The notes under the pieces are model-generated. The model was not told the DNA's origin. It made no database searches and saw nothing but the letters and a program-made list of their open reading frames with translations. From Drosophila miranda (taxonomy: Eukaryota > Arthropoda > Insecta > Diptera > Drosophilidae): a stretch of 64,000 nucleotides of DNA. The DNA is taken from NCBI RefSeq assembly GCF_003369915.1, contig NC_046674.1, positions 20,029,657 through 20,093,656 of the forward strand, written 5' to 3'. Of the stretch, positions 45,301 through 56,800 are shown in pieces. A program made the position numbers and the translations under genes. Within the stretch, counting starts at the first letter, position 1; each line of letters opens with the position of its first letter.

Positions 45301-47042
45301 AATCGAAAACGTGGAATCATAGAGAATGGCCAGTTCTAGCAGTTTGCCAAATCTGGATCAGTGGCTACGCTAATCCTTCTCTCTTTCTCACTCTTAGCCG
45401 TGCAGCGAGATGTTATGCTGGTGTGGGTGTAAGAAATGAGAGAGAGAGAGACATATGTAGCGGAATAATAAGCAGTTGCAGAAAAATATTTTTCTCGCTA
45501 TGTTTTTTCCATCTCTTATGACAAGTGCCAGCCAAGAGATCGCGGATCGATCCCATCCCTCCGCGCGCTAAACAAAAATTCGTCCCTTTAAGTCATCGGC
45601 TCCGATGCCTTTGCAAATAATTTTTGAAAATATTACAACGATAAATATTCATTAAAAATGAAACCTTCTTAAGCGAGGCCTTTGTGTAAATGAAAATAAT
45701 CAAGAATTAATGCAACAATCCTTACCAACAGCAAGAAACGCATGTCAACGACGCCTTTCAGACGAATCACCAAGAATTGAGCCCAGAAAACGGCCAGCGG
45801 CTGCAGAAAACTCACCCGAACGTAAGGTTTTTGGAGTTTATGATCTTCAACCTGCTGAATTATCGTTTTCTTGCAGCTAAAAATAAGATCAGCCGTCTAC
45901 CTTTGAATTCGTTTATTGAAGAAGATGATAAAAAGGCAGCTGACAAGGAGAGTACGCCGGAATTGGTGGTCAGTAACACACAACTCGATTCTGCTTCGCA
46001 TTCCAAAGTAAAGAAGACAACCGGACCCCAAAAAGAGGAACAGGCATCTGACATGGAAAGTTCACCGGAATTGGTGGTCAAGGTGCGGCCGGGTAGATCA
46101 AAGAGGTCGACTAGCACACAGCTCGATTCTGCTTCACATTTCAAAGTAAAGAAGAAAATTGAACCCAAAAAAGAGGAACAGACAGCTGACAAGGAAAGTT
46201 CATATTCCAAAGTAAAGAAGACAGTCGAACCCAAACAAGAGGAACAGGATGTTCCAGATGCACCACGCAGTCGATTAAGAAACGCAAAAACAATCGACAA
46301 GATTCAGGAAAAGGCAGCCAAAATTGGGAATACACCCGAAGAAGGAGTCGTTGAAAAGATAGCAAGCAAGCGAGTAGGAAGACCTAGAAAGATCAAAACA
46401 CCAACATCAACACCGCAGGACACCATACAGAGTAAGATAAAGAAGGAGAACCCACCAGAGAAAGAAAATGCGAATACTAGTGCAGTGGCAAAACGGAGGG
46501 TGGGCAGACCTAGGAAGTCCCAAAAACCAACAGAAGATAAACCAGAACTAAAAGTGAGAAGAAGTGAGACATCATCTACAACAGATAAGATCACTACGAG
46601 GAACACGTCAGAGGAGAAAGCTAAAGGAGAACCACAATCCAAAGCTGCTGAAACTCGAGAATTTCGGGAACTTGCTTGTATTACACCAGACCTATCCGGC
46701 CAAAATCCATCTCAAAATGCAGGAAATTGTACTCCTGATCTATTTGATTTGATGAATGCTGGTAATGTACTGTCCGCAAAAACAATCGACAAGATTCAGG
46801 AAAAGGCAGCCAAAATTGGGAATACACCCGAAGAAGGAGTCGTTGAAAAGATAGCAAGCAAGCGAGTAGGAAGACCTAGAAAGATCAAAACACCAACATC
46901 AACACCGCAGGAAAACATACAGAGTAAGATAAAGAAGGAGAACCCACCAGAGAAAGAAAATGCGAATACTAGTGCAGTGGCAAAACGGAGGGTGGGCAGA
47001 CCTAGGAAGTCCCAAAAACCAACAAATAACAACAACAAATAA
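42343..47042 (+). CDS. mu2: truncated mu2 paralogue, copy 3 (expanded exon 4, no BRCT), 1204 aa
   Basis: Exons 42343-42468, 42542-42739, 42797-43241, 43301-44626, 44691-44836, 44897-45014, 45732-45821 and 45877-47042. The architecture is that of copy 2: FHA, PETQ motifs, expanded exon 4 with AT-hooks, APQPFP in the first NQDFI repeat, A-B-A module in exon 8, TAA at 47040-47042 and no BRCTs. A private change makes the third repeat NQDIIATQPFP. The absence of frameshifts in about 3.6 kb of coding sequence is compatible with either recent origin or constraint. Confidence 0.82.
45015..45731 (+). mobile_element. mu2 intron 6 INE-1/ISY-like repeat, copy 3
   Basis: Intron of 717 nt, the shortest of the four because of a shorter GA run. 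Otherwise the same dispersed-repeat interior. Confidence 0.45.
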
Positions 47043-47247
47043 ACCAGAACTAAAAGTGAGAAGAAGTGAGACATCATCTACAACAGATAAGATCACTACG
47101 AGGAACACGTCAGAGGAGAAAGCTAAAGGAGAACCAAAATCCAAAGCTGCAGAAACTCGAGAATTGGTCAAAAAACAGCAAGGGTGTTCTCCCGTTTTCC
47201 ACTTTGAAGAATAAATATTTTTGAGCCCTTGTGGAACCTGTATATAT

Positions 47248-47715
47248 TTTTATTTATTTATTTATTTATTAAATTAACAAATTAACTGTTAATAATGGTA
47301 CTTAGATTAAAGGCGGAAAAAGATAAGTTAAAAGTTAGATAAATTTAAATGATTATAAATATTGCATGCAATTAGTTTAAGAGACAGTTCAGGGGATAGG
47401 GTTTGACAGAGGGAGTTATAACCCCTAAAAGGTTCATGATCAGCATAATTAGACCTACATATGGGTAGACGGATAGGCCTAAAAGTACGGGTAGGTCTGG
47501 ATGGAACGGCCAAGTCAATCTGACCCAAGAGAGTTTGGGAGTCAACAGTCCCAAGAAGGAGCTTGTGCACGAACATTACGCCATTGCATATTCTGCGATG
47601 GTGTAACGACGGCAGGTCGATAAGATTTAGCCTAGACCGGTAGGGTGGCAAGATTCTACCCGAGTCCCAGTTAAAGTTCCGAAGGGCAAAAATTAAAAAT
47701 TGCTTTTGCACGGAT
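47248..47715 (-). mobile_element. 5'-truncated non-LTR fragment, copy 3
   Basis: Same insertion as units 1 and 2. The minus frame 47711-47328 encodes the same RT C-terminal tail. The AAAT tail is one repeat longer than in unit 1. Confidence 0.7.
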
Positions 47716-47938
47716 TATATCTTGTACAAATATAAACGCCCAGTCCAGTGCCAGTCTAGACTCCGTCAAGTAAAGACGCGCCAGCAGCTAAGCAACAGCA
47801 AACGCAAATCTAACAACAAAATCCACGCAGAAAAACATTCAAGTGCACAAAGCAAATTCCAAAAAAGCCAATAACAAACACACCAAGTGAACAGTTACAA
47901 ATCCAAGTGAAGCGGGCAGCAGCCCAAGCTCGAGCGCA

Positions 47939-49189
47939 ATGTCGCGACCACCAGACCCAAAATTGCTCACACAGTGGGACAAAACAGCATTCTTAGAACC
48001 AAAATACATATCAATAAACAGAAAAGATAACAAATCTTTCGAAAACACCTCCCCTTTTATAATAAAAAAAGTCATAGACTACCAGTGTTGCGGTGAAGTA
48101 GACTCGGTTAAAAAAATCAGAGACGGATCACTTCTAGTCAAAACAAAAGGAACAGCCCAGGCTACTAGACTTATGAAAATCACCAAATTCCACGACTTCG
48201 AAGTAATAGCAACCGAACACAAAACACTAAACTTCTCCAAAGGGGTAATCTACTCCAACGACTTGCGGAACATTGATATAGACGAAATCAAAAAAGAACT
48301 CAAACCTCAAAAAGTCATTGACGCAACCAAAATACTTAAACAGAAAGACAACGTACTCCATGAAACCGGACTCATCATCGTCACATTCGACACACCAACT
48401 CTACCTCAACATTTAATGATCGGTTACGAACGAGTGAACGTACGTCCTCAAACACCTCGCCCCCTTAAATGCCACAACTGCCAAAAATACGGCCACCCTT
48501 CTAAATACTGCAGATCCCCAAAGATCTGTACTAACTGCTCAGAAGTGCACCCTGCTGACGATGAACTATGCTCTAAGCCAAAGTTTTGCAGTAACTGCAA
48601 ATTCAACACCGACATTCAGAATAACCACAGCCCCATTGACAAAAATTGCCCAGAGTTCCTCAAACAAAAAGAAATCACAATAATCAAAACAATCGAAAAA
48701 GTAGATTTCACTACCGCAAAGAAAATTTACCATCAACGGAACCCCCATCAATCCACACCATACGCTGAAGTAGCCCGCTATCAACAACCAAAACCTCATC
48801 TCACTGAAGCATCTACCTCATCATCGCCCACCTATAACCAATCACACCAAATAAGACCAATCAAAGACTACGGAGACATCACCCCAAACACACATCCAAT
48901 CAACCCTAAGCCAACTTCATCCCAACTACACCCCCCCAGTCAACAACAAGCAATGGATATGGACACCGAAACTACGGAAACCGCTAAAAATACCAAAAAC
49001 TCGAAAACTATCCAAGATTCTGACCGTAAACTCAGAAGCCAGACTAAGGAAAAAGACAAACTTAACCTGGTTACCAAACACCTCAAAGCCAAAGATAAAA
49101 CTGAAAAAAATAAGACCCCAAACGCAAACCTAGCCCTTTTATCTAATAATGCACTAGCAAACAAAATTTACAGCGAAGACGATCTTTAA
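47939..49189 (+). CDS. I element ORF1, 416 aa (copy 3)
   Basis: As in unit 1, with one residue change in the knuckle region (DIQNNHSP instead of DIQNSHSP). The frame is intact and the zinc-knuckle cysteines are preserved. Confidence 0.88.
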   Translation: MSRPPDPKLLTQWDKTAFLEPKYISINRKDNKSFENTSPFIIKKVIDYQCCGEVDSVKKIRDGSLLVKTKGTAQATRLMKITKFHDFEVIATEHKTLNFSKGVIYSNDLRNIDIDEIKKELKPQKVIDATKILKQKDNVLHETGLIIVTFDTPTLPQHLMIGYERVNVRPQTPRPLKCHNCQKYGHPSKYCRSPKICTNCSEVHPADDELCSKPKFCSNCKFNTDIQNNHSPIDKNCPEFLKQKEITIIKTIEKVDFTTAKKIYHQRNPHQSTPYAEVARYQQPKPHLTEASTSSSPTYNQSHQIRPIKDYGDITPNTHPINPKPTSSQLHPPSQQQAMDMDTETTETAKNTKNSKTIQDSDRKLRSQTKEKDKLNLVTKHLKAKDKTEKNKTPNANLALLSNNALANKIYSEDDL

Positions 49190-49263
49190 ATATAAACCCA
49201 AACTAGTATTTATCACTAAGCCCTATCACTAAGAAAACAAAACACTACTCCCACTAACTTATA

Positions 49264-52200
49264 ATGCTCAAAATAATCCAATGGAACATCCACGGATACA
49301 AGAATAATTATATAGAACTACAAACACTCATGAAATCCCACAACCCTCAAATTATTGCATTACAGGAAACCCACATAACGAACCCCATCTCACTCCCAAT
49401 CCCAATTAACTTTAGCCTATACTGCAACAACAACCCCACAAATGCTTTCGGTGGCACAGCTCTCCTCATTCACAACTCCATCTCCCATACCCAAATTCAA
49501 CTCAACGCAGACTTTGACGCAGTAGGCGTCACCATAAGGTCCAAATCAAATCTCAATATCATATCCGCCTACATCTCCCCTAACAAATCCTTCAACACCC
49601 GTAACCTCCAAAACGTCCTCACCCCGGCAAACGACCACACCATTGTCCTAGGAGACTTCAACAGCTGGCACCCTTACTGGGGCTCACCTAAGGCCAGCTG
49701 CAGAGGGAAAACAATAGCCTCATTCCTAGACCGCTCGAACTTCATCCTACTAAATGACAATACTCCGACCCACTTCTCAACACACAACACATTTACCCAC
49801 ATCGATCTCTCACTTGCAACATCCAGAATTGCTCCAGAGATCCTCTGGAAAGTGATAGATGACCTTTACGGTTCTGACCACTTTCCCATCTTACTTACAC
49901 TATTCAACACTCCCTCTCCCTATCCCCCCTCCCCCTTAACCCCTAAACCTACTTTCAATCTCAAAAACGCAGACTGGGATCTCTTCAGGAAACATACAGC
50001 CCGCTTCATCTCCACAACCCAATCAAATAACAATGTCAATAGAGAAGCCGCCCTAATAAAAAAAATACTTATCCAAAGTGCCCACCTTTCTATCCCACAA
50101 AACACCACCTTCTCTCTCACCCGCACTGTTCCCTGGTGGAACAAACAACTTTCACTCCTCAAAAGAGACAAAGTCGTAAAATGGATTTACCTCAAGCACA
50201 ACATAAGCAACCATAACATCATAGAATACAAAAAATCAAAAGCGTGTTTTAAAAGAGCAATTAGAGAAGCCAAACGAAAATCGATCCTTGAGTTCACAAC
50301 CCATATACACCCAAACTCAGATCCAACCACAACATGGTCCAACATCAGACGTCTCTGCGGTCTTTACCCCACTAAAAATATCCATGCCATTCATAACCCG
50401 TACACCCAATCACAAACAACCTGTCAATCCGAAATAGCCAACTCCTTTGCCCAGACATGGTCAGAAGAAGCAGACGACATCAACTTCTCCCCAACATTCC
50501 TGTCCAACAAACTCCTCATTAATACCCCTTCTAACTATAACCCAACACCATCAGCCCTAGAAATCGAGAAAGACATAACATTAATCGAATATACATCAGC
50601 ACTGTCCACCTTGAAAGGCAACACTCCTGGTCTTGACCGAATTTCTTACTCTATGCTAAAGAACTCACCCTACCCCCTTAAAACCAGAATCCTAACCCTC
50701 TACAACAAGATACTCGACTCCTCCATCCCACAATCCCTTAAACTCAGCCTAGTCCTTCCCATCTTAAAACCACAAAAGCCTCAAACCGATATCAAATCTT
50801 ACAGACCCATCTCTCTAAACTCATGCCTAGCCAAAACTCTGGACAAGATTGTCGCAAAAAGGTTGTGGTGGTTTGTTTTAAATAACAACCTGATCCACAA
50901 CAACCAACTAGGGTTCAAAAGAGGCAAATCTGTACTAGACAGTCTACTTTATGTAGACCACCTAGCTACCAGAGCTATCGCCCTGAAAAAACACCTCACA
51001 GTCATCTCGCTGGACTTCACCAAAGCCTTCGACAGAATTGGTATTCACACCGTAATAAACCAACTAAAAAAATGGAAAGTAGGGCCACGAATACTTAATT
51101 ATGTTAAGAACTTTATGTCCAACAGGAAAATCCTCGTCAAAACCGGCAGAAGCTTATCAAATATCTACCCTCTAAATAATGGCATTCCCCAAGGCTCCCC
51201 AATCTCCGTTATCCTTTTCCTCATAGCTTACAACTCACTCACCGATATCATCTCCCTCCACAAACAAATCAAATTTTGCGCGTACGCCGACGACTTCCAC
51301 CTACTCATCAATCACAACAAACAAAAAAGTCCCACAACTAACATCCAAACAATATTTAACCAAATAGACGACTGGTGGAATCACTCAGGCTCAATCCTCT
51401 CTAAAGAAAAATCCCAACTCCTTCATATATGCCGCAAACACAACTGCAAACCCAAGATACTCACCGGTGGCACAACCATCCAAGCTACCGACACACTCAG
51501 AATCCTTGGGCTCACAATCAACACCAAATACAATTGGATCTCTCACATCAACAAACTCAAAGTTGACCTTGCTAAGCCACTAGGCATCATCAAACACCTC
51601 TCTTCATTTAAATATAACTGCCACACTTCATCATTAGTGCAAATCATAAAATCCATAATCATTTCCAAAATAGATTTCTGCCTTCCCATATATGGATTTG
51701 CTCCCAAATCCCAACTTAACCGCATAAAAACCACCCTAAATACAGCAATAAGAGCCGCCCTTGGAGCATTCCGTACCACCCCCATAAATAATATGCTAGC
51801 TGAAACCAACATCTTCACCATTGAAAGCAAACGAGACTACCTTACCGGGAAAATCTCCAAAAACCTCATCCACGGAAAATCCACCCCCCTAAATACCCTT
51901 TCCAAAAGCCATAAAAGAAAACACCGACTGCTCAGCACGGTAGACAGAGCCATACAAGTGTCCCAAAAACACCTCATCCCTTTTTCCCCAATCAGAACCT
52001 CCACATCCAAAAAATTCAACATCCTTAACATCCACAAATCAACAAACATCAACCTCTCCAATCACAACAAAAACACTACCCCTACAATAGTCTTCCACCA
52101 ACTTTTCCACTCTATCAAATCAGCTCTCCCCAAACACAACTTCCTTTACACAGACGGCTCCAAAGCCGGGGGCATTACCAGCTACTGTATTACAAACGAG

Positions 52201-52944
52201 TCAGCAGTAATAAAAACTGGATTGCTGCCAACATACTCATCTGTACTCTCCAGCGAAATCATTGCAATACACGAAGCCATCTTATTTACTCGATATAAAC
52301 GTGGAAAATATGCTATCTGCACCGACTCCCTCTCCTCTATCACCTCAATCAGGAACCCCAACAATCACTCCTACTACGCCTCCTCGATCAGAAACCTATT
52401 ATCCACCCACTTCCCTAAGATCCTAATAATCTGGATACCCAGTCACATTGGCATAAAAGGCAACGAATTCGCCGACTCTACAGCCAGGATGAACGCCAAA
52501 TTTCCCCTTATTTACACCCCAAACCACAACTCTACCGATATTGCACACTTCCTAAAAAAAATCCTCCAATCCAAACAAACTGACCTCCTCACAAACACCT
52601 CTACATGGTACCAACAAATTAGCAACCTCGCTACCAACAACACCCCCAAAAACAATATCCTTAATAGAAGGCACCAGGTCATATTTAATAGACTGAGACT
52701 GGGCCACACCAAGCTGACCAACGCCCACTGCATTGACAAAACATTGCCCAACACATGTCCATTGTGCCACAACGCGAACATAGACTTACGACACACACTA
52801 TACACCTGTCCCTCACTCTCACCACAAAGGTCCCTATCATTCAATAACAACGACCCCATGCAACTTATCGCAAACCCCACCAACTCAAATTCCAAAATTA
52901 TCCTCAAATTCCTACAAACCGCAAATATCCTCCACAATATATAA
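49264..52944 (+). CDS. I element ORF2 endonuclease/RT/RNase H, 1226 aa (copy 3)
   Basis: Intact, with all catalytic motifs as in unit 1. It groups with unit 2 in the RT region and has a private Y-to-S change near the RNase H glutamate (LPTYSSVLSSE). The TNAHCIDKT cysteine is retained as in unit 1. Confidence 0.93.
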   Translation: MLKIIQWNIHGYKNNYIELQTLMKSHNPQIIALQETHITNPISLPIPINFSLYCNNNPTNAFGGTALLIHNSISHTQIQLNADFDAVGVTIRSKSNLNIISAYISPNKSFNTRNLQNVLTPANDHTIVLGDFNSWHPYWGSPKASCRGKTIASFLDRSNFILLNDNTPTHFSTHNTFTHIDLSLATSRIAPEILWKVIDDLYGSDHFPILLTLFNTPSPYPPSPLTPKPTFNLKNADWDLFRKHTARFISTTQSNNNVNREAALIKKILIQSAHLSIPQNTTFSLTRTVPWWNKQLSLLKRDKVVKWIYLKHNISNHNIIEYKKSKACFKRAIREAKRKSILEFTTHIHPNSDPTTTWSNIRRLCGLYPTKNIHAIHNPYTQSQTTCQSEIANSFAQTWSEEADDINFSPTFLSNKLLINTPSNYNPTPSALEIEKDITLIEYTSALSTLKGNTPGLDRISYSMLKNSPYPLKTRILTLYNKILDSSIPQSLKLSLVLPILKPQKPQTDIKSYRPISLNSCLAKTLDKIVAKRLWWFVLNNNLIHNNQLGFKRGKSVLDSLLYVDHLATRAIALKKHLTVISLDFTKAFDRIGIHTVINQLKKWKVGPRILNYVKNFMSNRKILVKTGRSLSNIYPLNNGIPQGSPISVILFLIAYNSLTDIISLHKQIKFCAYADDFHLLINHNKQKSPTTNIQTIFNQIDDWWNHSGSILSKEKSQLLHICRKHNCKPKILTGGTTIQATDTLRILGLTINTKYNWISHINKLKVDLAKPLGIIKHLSSFKYNCHTSSLVQIIKSIIISKIDFCLPIYGFAPKSQLNRIKTTLNTAIRAALGAFRTTPINNMLAETNIFTIESKRDYLTGKISKNLIHGKSTPLNTLSKSHKRKHRLLSTVDRAIQVSQKHLIPFSPIRTSTSKKFNILNIHKSTNINLSNHNKNTTPTIVFHQLFHSIKSALPKHNFLYTDGSKAGGITSYCITNESAVIKTGLLPTYSSVLSSEIIAIHEAILFTRYKRGKYAICTDSLSSITSIRNPNNHSYYASSIRNLLSTHFPKILIIWIPSHIGIKGNEFADSTARMNAKFPLIYTPNHNSTDIAHFLKKILQSKQTDLLTNTSTWYQQISNLATNNTPKNNILNRRHQVIFNRLRLGHTKLTNAHCIDKTLPNTCPLCHNANIDLRHTLYTCPSLSPQRSLSFNNNDPMQLIANPTNSNSKIILKFLQTANILHNI

Positions 52945-53353
52945 CCGAACATACTGTAAATAAATACTCATCCCAACATCTTTGTATATATGTATGTATA
53001 AAATCTGACCCAATTACCCTAGAGCTTAAGGCCTCAGTAGCTATAACTCCAACTTCTGTTAATATTTAGTTTTAACTAGCTATTAGCATTATTTAATAAT
53101 AATAATAATAATAAACGCCCAGTCAACATTTTGATGATTATTAATTTTCTCACAGGCACAGGCACAGTCGCGTCATCTCAAGAGAATGCCCTTAAAGGTA
53201 AATATGAATAGATAAGTGCTTTCAGACGACATACGCAATTTTTTTGTTGGCTGCTATGGCGACGCGTAAACAATGGAGGTGACGTTAGTTGTTCGATAAA
53301 TGCATAGCGGTATTTTCGAATTCTATTCTTAGGAATGAGAAATACCAAACACA

Positions 53354-53776
53354 TTAACCCATTGCAGGCTGCTCCTAAACGGCTCGTACGATTTTTATGT
53401 TTTCCTTGGGTATACTCTATTTGGAAAAATTTTACTGTTTGTAATATTATTATATATTATTAGTTTGTATTATAGTTTTTATCCGGTTGTTGCCCCAGAC
53501 GAAGGTTGCCATAGCAAAATAATTGCATTTTTGGTACACACAAAAACCTGTTAGTTTGCGGCCAGATATGTTAACATATCGCTGGTAAAGGACACCCGGA
53601 ATTATTAAAAAACCAAATTCAAAGGTGAATGCTGTTTGGAAACTCTACTTAAAGATTCGTCTCCCTCTTTACCTAACAACAAATTTTATTGCGATACCTC
53701 TCAATAGTTCGGCGCTAAAATTCTTAAAGTTTCATTTTCTTTGGTATTTAAATACCCATGGCCATTAATGGGTTAA
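53354..53776. mobile_element. piggyBac-like MITE, unit 4 copy
   Basis: Element 53358-53772 (415 bp) with flanking TTAA, in the promoter of the intact mu2 gene. The palindrome is at 53565-53580. Confidence 0.45.
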
Positions 53777-53888
53777 ACTATATAGAAAATGAGAGTCGAT
53801 ATTTAATGCCAGAAATCTCATAACAAACTTCATTTGTGAGTGAGTTCCGAAATTGCGTCTGAAATTTTTTTTTCCCGCGCAGGGGGAA

Positions 53889-56800
53889 ATGTTTGATTCC
53901 GGGATGGCAGCTGTAAGCTTAAGCATAAACGGGCAGCCGGCCGTCCTTCTACAGCCCGATACTGTTTACCGCATTGGGCGCAAGGAAGCATATGAGTTCT
54001 GTGTCGCCGATGAAGTAAGTACAGCCAAATGTGTAGTTCTTCCCCAAAGATGAAAACATTGCTTTGTTTTAAACTTGTGCGCCTTAGTCCATGGAGCTGT
54101 TGCATGCTTTGGCAATTGTCTATCGAGCGGGTGTCCTTCGCGTGTTTGCGCTGATGGGAAAGGTATTCGTGAATGGCCTGGAGAACGGCAATGTGGACAT
54201 CAGCCGAAAGGATGCCATCGATGGAAAGGTAAAGTTACGCTTCGGTAATGTGGCAGCCGAAGCGCAAATAATGGAACCTATTCAGGTATGTGTATCCCAG
54301 AGTGGCTCAAGGAAATACATAAAAAACATTGACATATTTCAGCACCATGATAGCAGTGGATTCGGCGAATCCCTCAAGGACACATCCGTCGATACAACAT
54401 CAGACAGTCTCGTTATACCAGAAACGGAGGTGCAGTCGGTCAACACAAGTGCTAATACAACGGTTGGTAGCTTCTTTGTACCCGAAACCCAAGCTGTGGT
54501 CTTTGATAAAGGAGTCTCGAAGGGCGGCAAAGTTTCGCTGGGCGATGACTTCATGATACCCGAGACGCAAGATCTCCTTAGTACTCCACCAGTTGTTGTC
54601 CACAATGAGAAATCCAATTCTATCGATGAAGATGCCTCTGAAATGGGCACGCAGATACGCATTTGCACCCAGGAATTCAATAATTTCGATGAGGATGCAT
54701 TTGATGACTTCGATTCATCTATGATAATGGGAGATTCTGTGACGGCACTATCGCTTCGTCAGCGCATTGAAAACAAAAACAAGCAGGGTATGTGGAACCT
54801 ATTCATATATGTAATTATTATCATTTAGATAATTTTTCCCTCTTAGATGTCGATGAAAAGGACCTGGAACTGAGTGCCTTAAATTGGTCTGCAACTAATC
54901 CAAAATGCACTGTCTTGAATAGCACCAAGGCGGGAGAATTGTCTCCTCGGGAACTTGCTTGTATTACACCAGACCTATCCGGCCAGAATCCATCTCAAAA
55001 TGCAGGAAATTGTACTCCTGATCTATTTGATTTGATGAATGCTGGTAATGTACTGTCCGAGAGATCCGCCACACCAACGCTTTGCGGGCTAAAGCAGTTG
55101 ATTGTGGCCACCATAGAGACACCAACAGCAACTCCTATCGAAGTGGAGGACAAAGAAAATCAGGACTTTATTGTCACTCCGAGCAAAGAGCCAGCAAGCG
55201 AATCTCCCAAAAATGGCAACGAAAATAACGAAACTAATCAGGATTTCATTGCCACTCAGCCGTTTCCCTTTCACTTAAAGCGCAAGCAAGAAAGATTGCA
55301 AGCAACCGAATCTCTTAAAGATCGCCCTGATGGCGAGCTCATAAATCAGGATTTCATAGAAACTCAGCCATTTCCTTCGAAGCTCAAACAAAATGCCTGG
55401 AAAGCAGCCGACTATCCTAAAGACCGCAGCTATGAGGAGGAAACTAATCAAGATTTCATTGCCACTCAGCCGTTCCCCTTATGGAAGAAGAAAAATAGGA
55501 ACGCAGCTGAATTAACTGAAGAACACCGCGACAGTGAGGACAATCAAGATTTTATAGCCACGGAGGCATTCCCCTCGATAAGCAAGCAAGCAAGTAAGAA
55601 CACTCCAGAAAATAAAGAGAACATTCCAGTTGAAAAAAATGATACAGAACCCAAAGCTTCTACTTCCAAAGACGCAAAAAGTAAGATAAGATCATTGCAC
55701 TTTTAATGTCAGTACAATTTTACTCATTCCCTATTTAATAACAGATTTGAATTCCCGTACATATAATGAAATCATGGAGATACTGGACAAAATGGCTGCA
55801 GGCCTTCCACAGCCGCCTGATGATCCAAACGAACCTCAAATTAAGTTCGTTGAACCTTCCATTATTATGGATGAAAACTATAATGCTAAGGTTAGTTGAA
55901 CGTATGTACATCCCCGCATGACTTCGTATAACATTTTTCCAACTCTACAGGTTGCCCGTCTAGAATCCATCTATCCGGACAGGGACAGCAAGCGGCTTTG
56001 GGGTTTACCGAAATTACCCGAAGTCTTGAATAGCCGCATAGCCGGATCGGAGTCACCTCCACGTACTAGTAGGTTTCCAAGTGTTTTTTCATATGCGCCG
56101 GCCTCGCTTAACACGGATCTTAAATGACTGGGAACCAGAGTGTCGTGTCGTGCTGAGTTCCAGAAGAACACGTTTTCGACCATTAATATTTTCTTGATCA
56201 TGCCTGTCTGTCCGTCTCGATGAACGCCTAGATCTCAGAAACACTAAGAGCTAAAGCAGCCGAATTGTGTATCCAAATTTTGGTTCGCCCGACCGTCTTC
56301 CACCCCCACAAAGAACGAAAATCTGTGGCATCTACGATTTTGAAGATACGAGAAAATCGAAAACGTGGAATCATAGAGAATGGCCAGTTCTAGCAGTTTG
56401 CCAAATCTGGATCAGTGGCTACGCTAATCCTTCTCTCTTTCTCACTCTTAGCCGTGCAGCGAGATGTTATGCTGGTGTGGGTGTAAGAAATGAGAGAGAG
56501 AGAGAGACATACATATGTATGTAGCGGAATAATAAGCAGTTGCAGAAAAATATTTTTCTCGCTATGTTTTTTCCATCTCTTATGACAAGTGCCAGCCAAG
56601 AGATCGCGGATCGATCCCATCCCTCCGCGCGCTAAACAAAAATTCGTCCCTTTAAGTCATCGGCTCCGATGCCCTTGCAAATAATTTTTGCAAATATTAC
56701 AACGATAAATATTCATTAAAAATGAAACCTTCTTAAGCGAGGCCTTTGTGTAAATGAAAATAATCAAGAATTAATGCAACAATCCTTACCAACAGCAAGA

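Larger units (their letters stand above)
47746..53111 (+). mobile_element. full-length I-type retrotransposon, copy 3, 5,366 bp
   Basis: Same site, target duplication and length as in units 1 and 2. Both ORFs are intact. Confidence 0.93.
41655..53229 (+). repeat. mu2 tandem unit 3 (11,575 bp)
   Basis: Closest to unit 2 and shares its expanded exon 4. The extra length comes mainly from a ~30 nt insertion in the MITE (41975-42005), partly offset by a 2-nt deletion in an AT tract. Confidence 0.95.
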
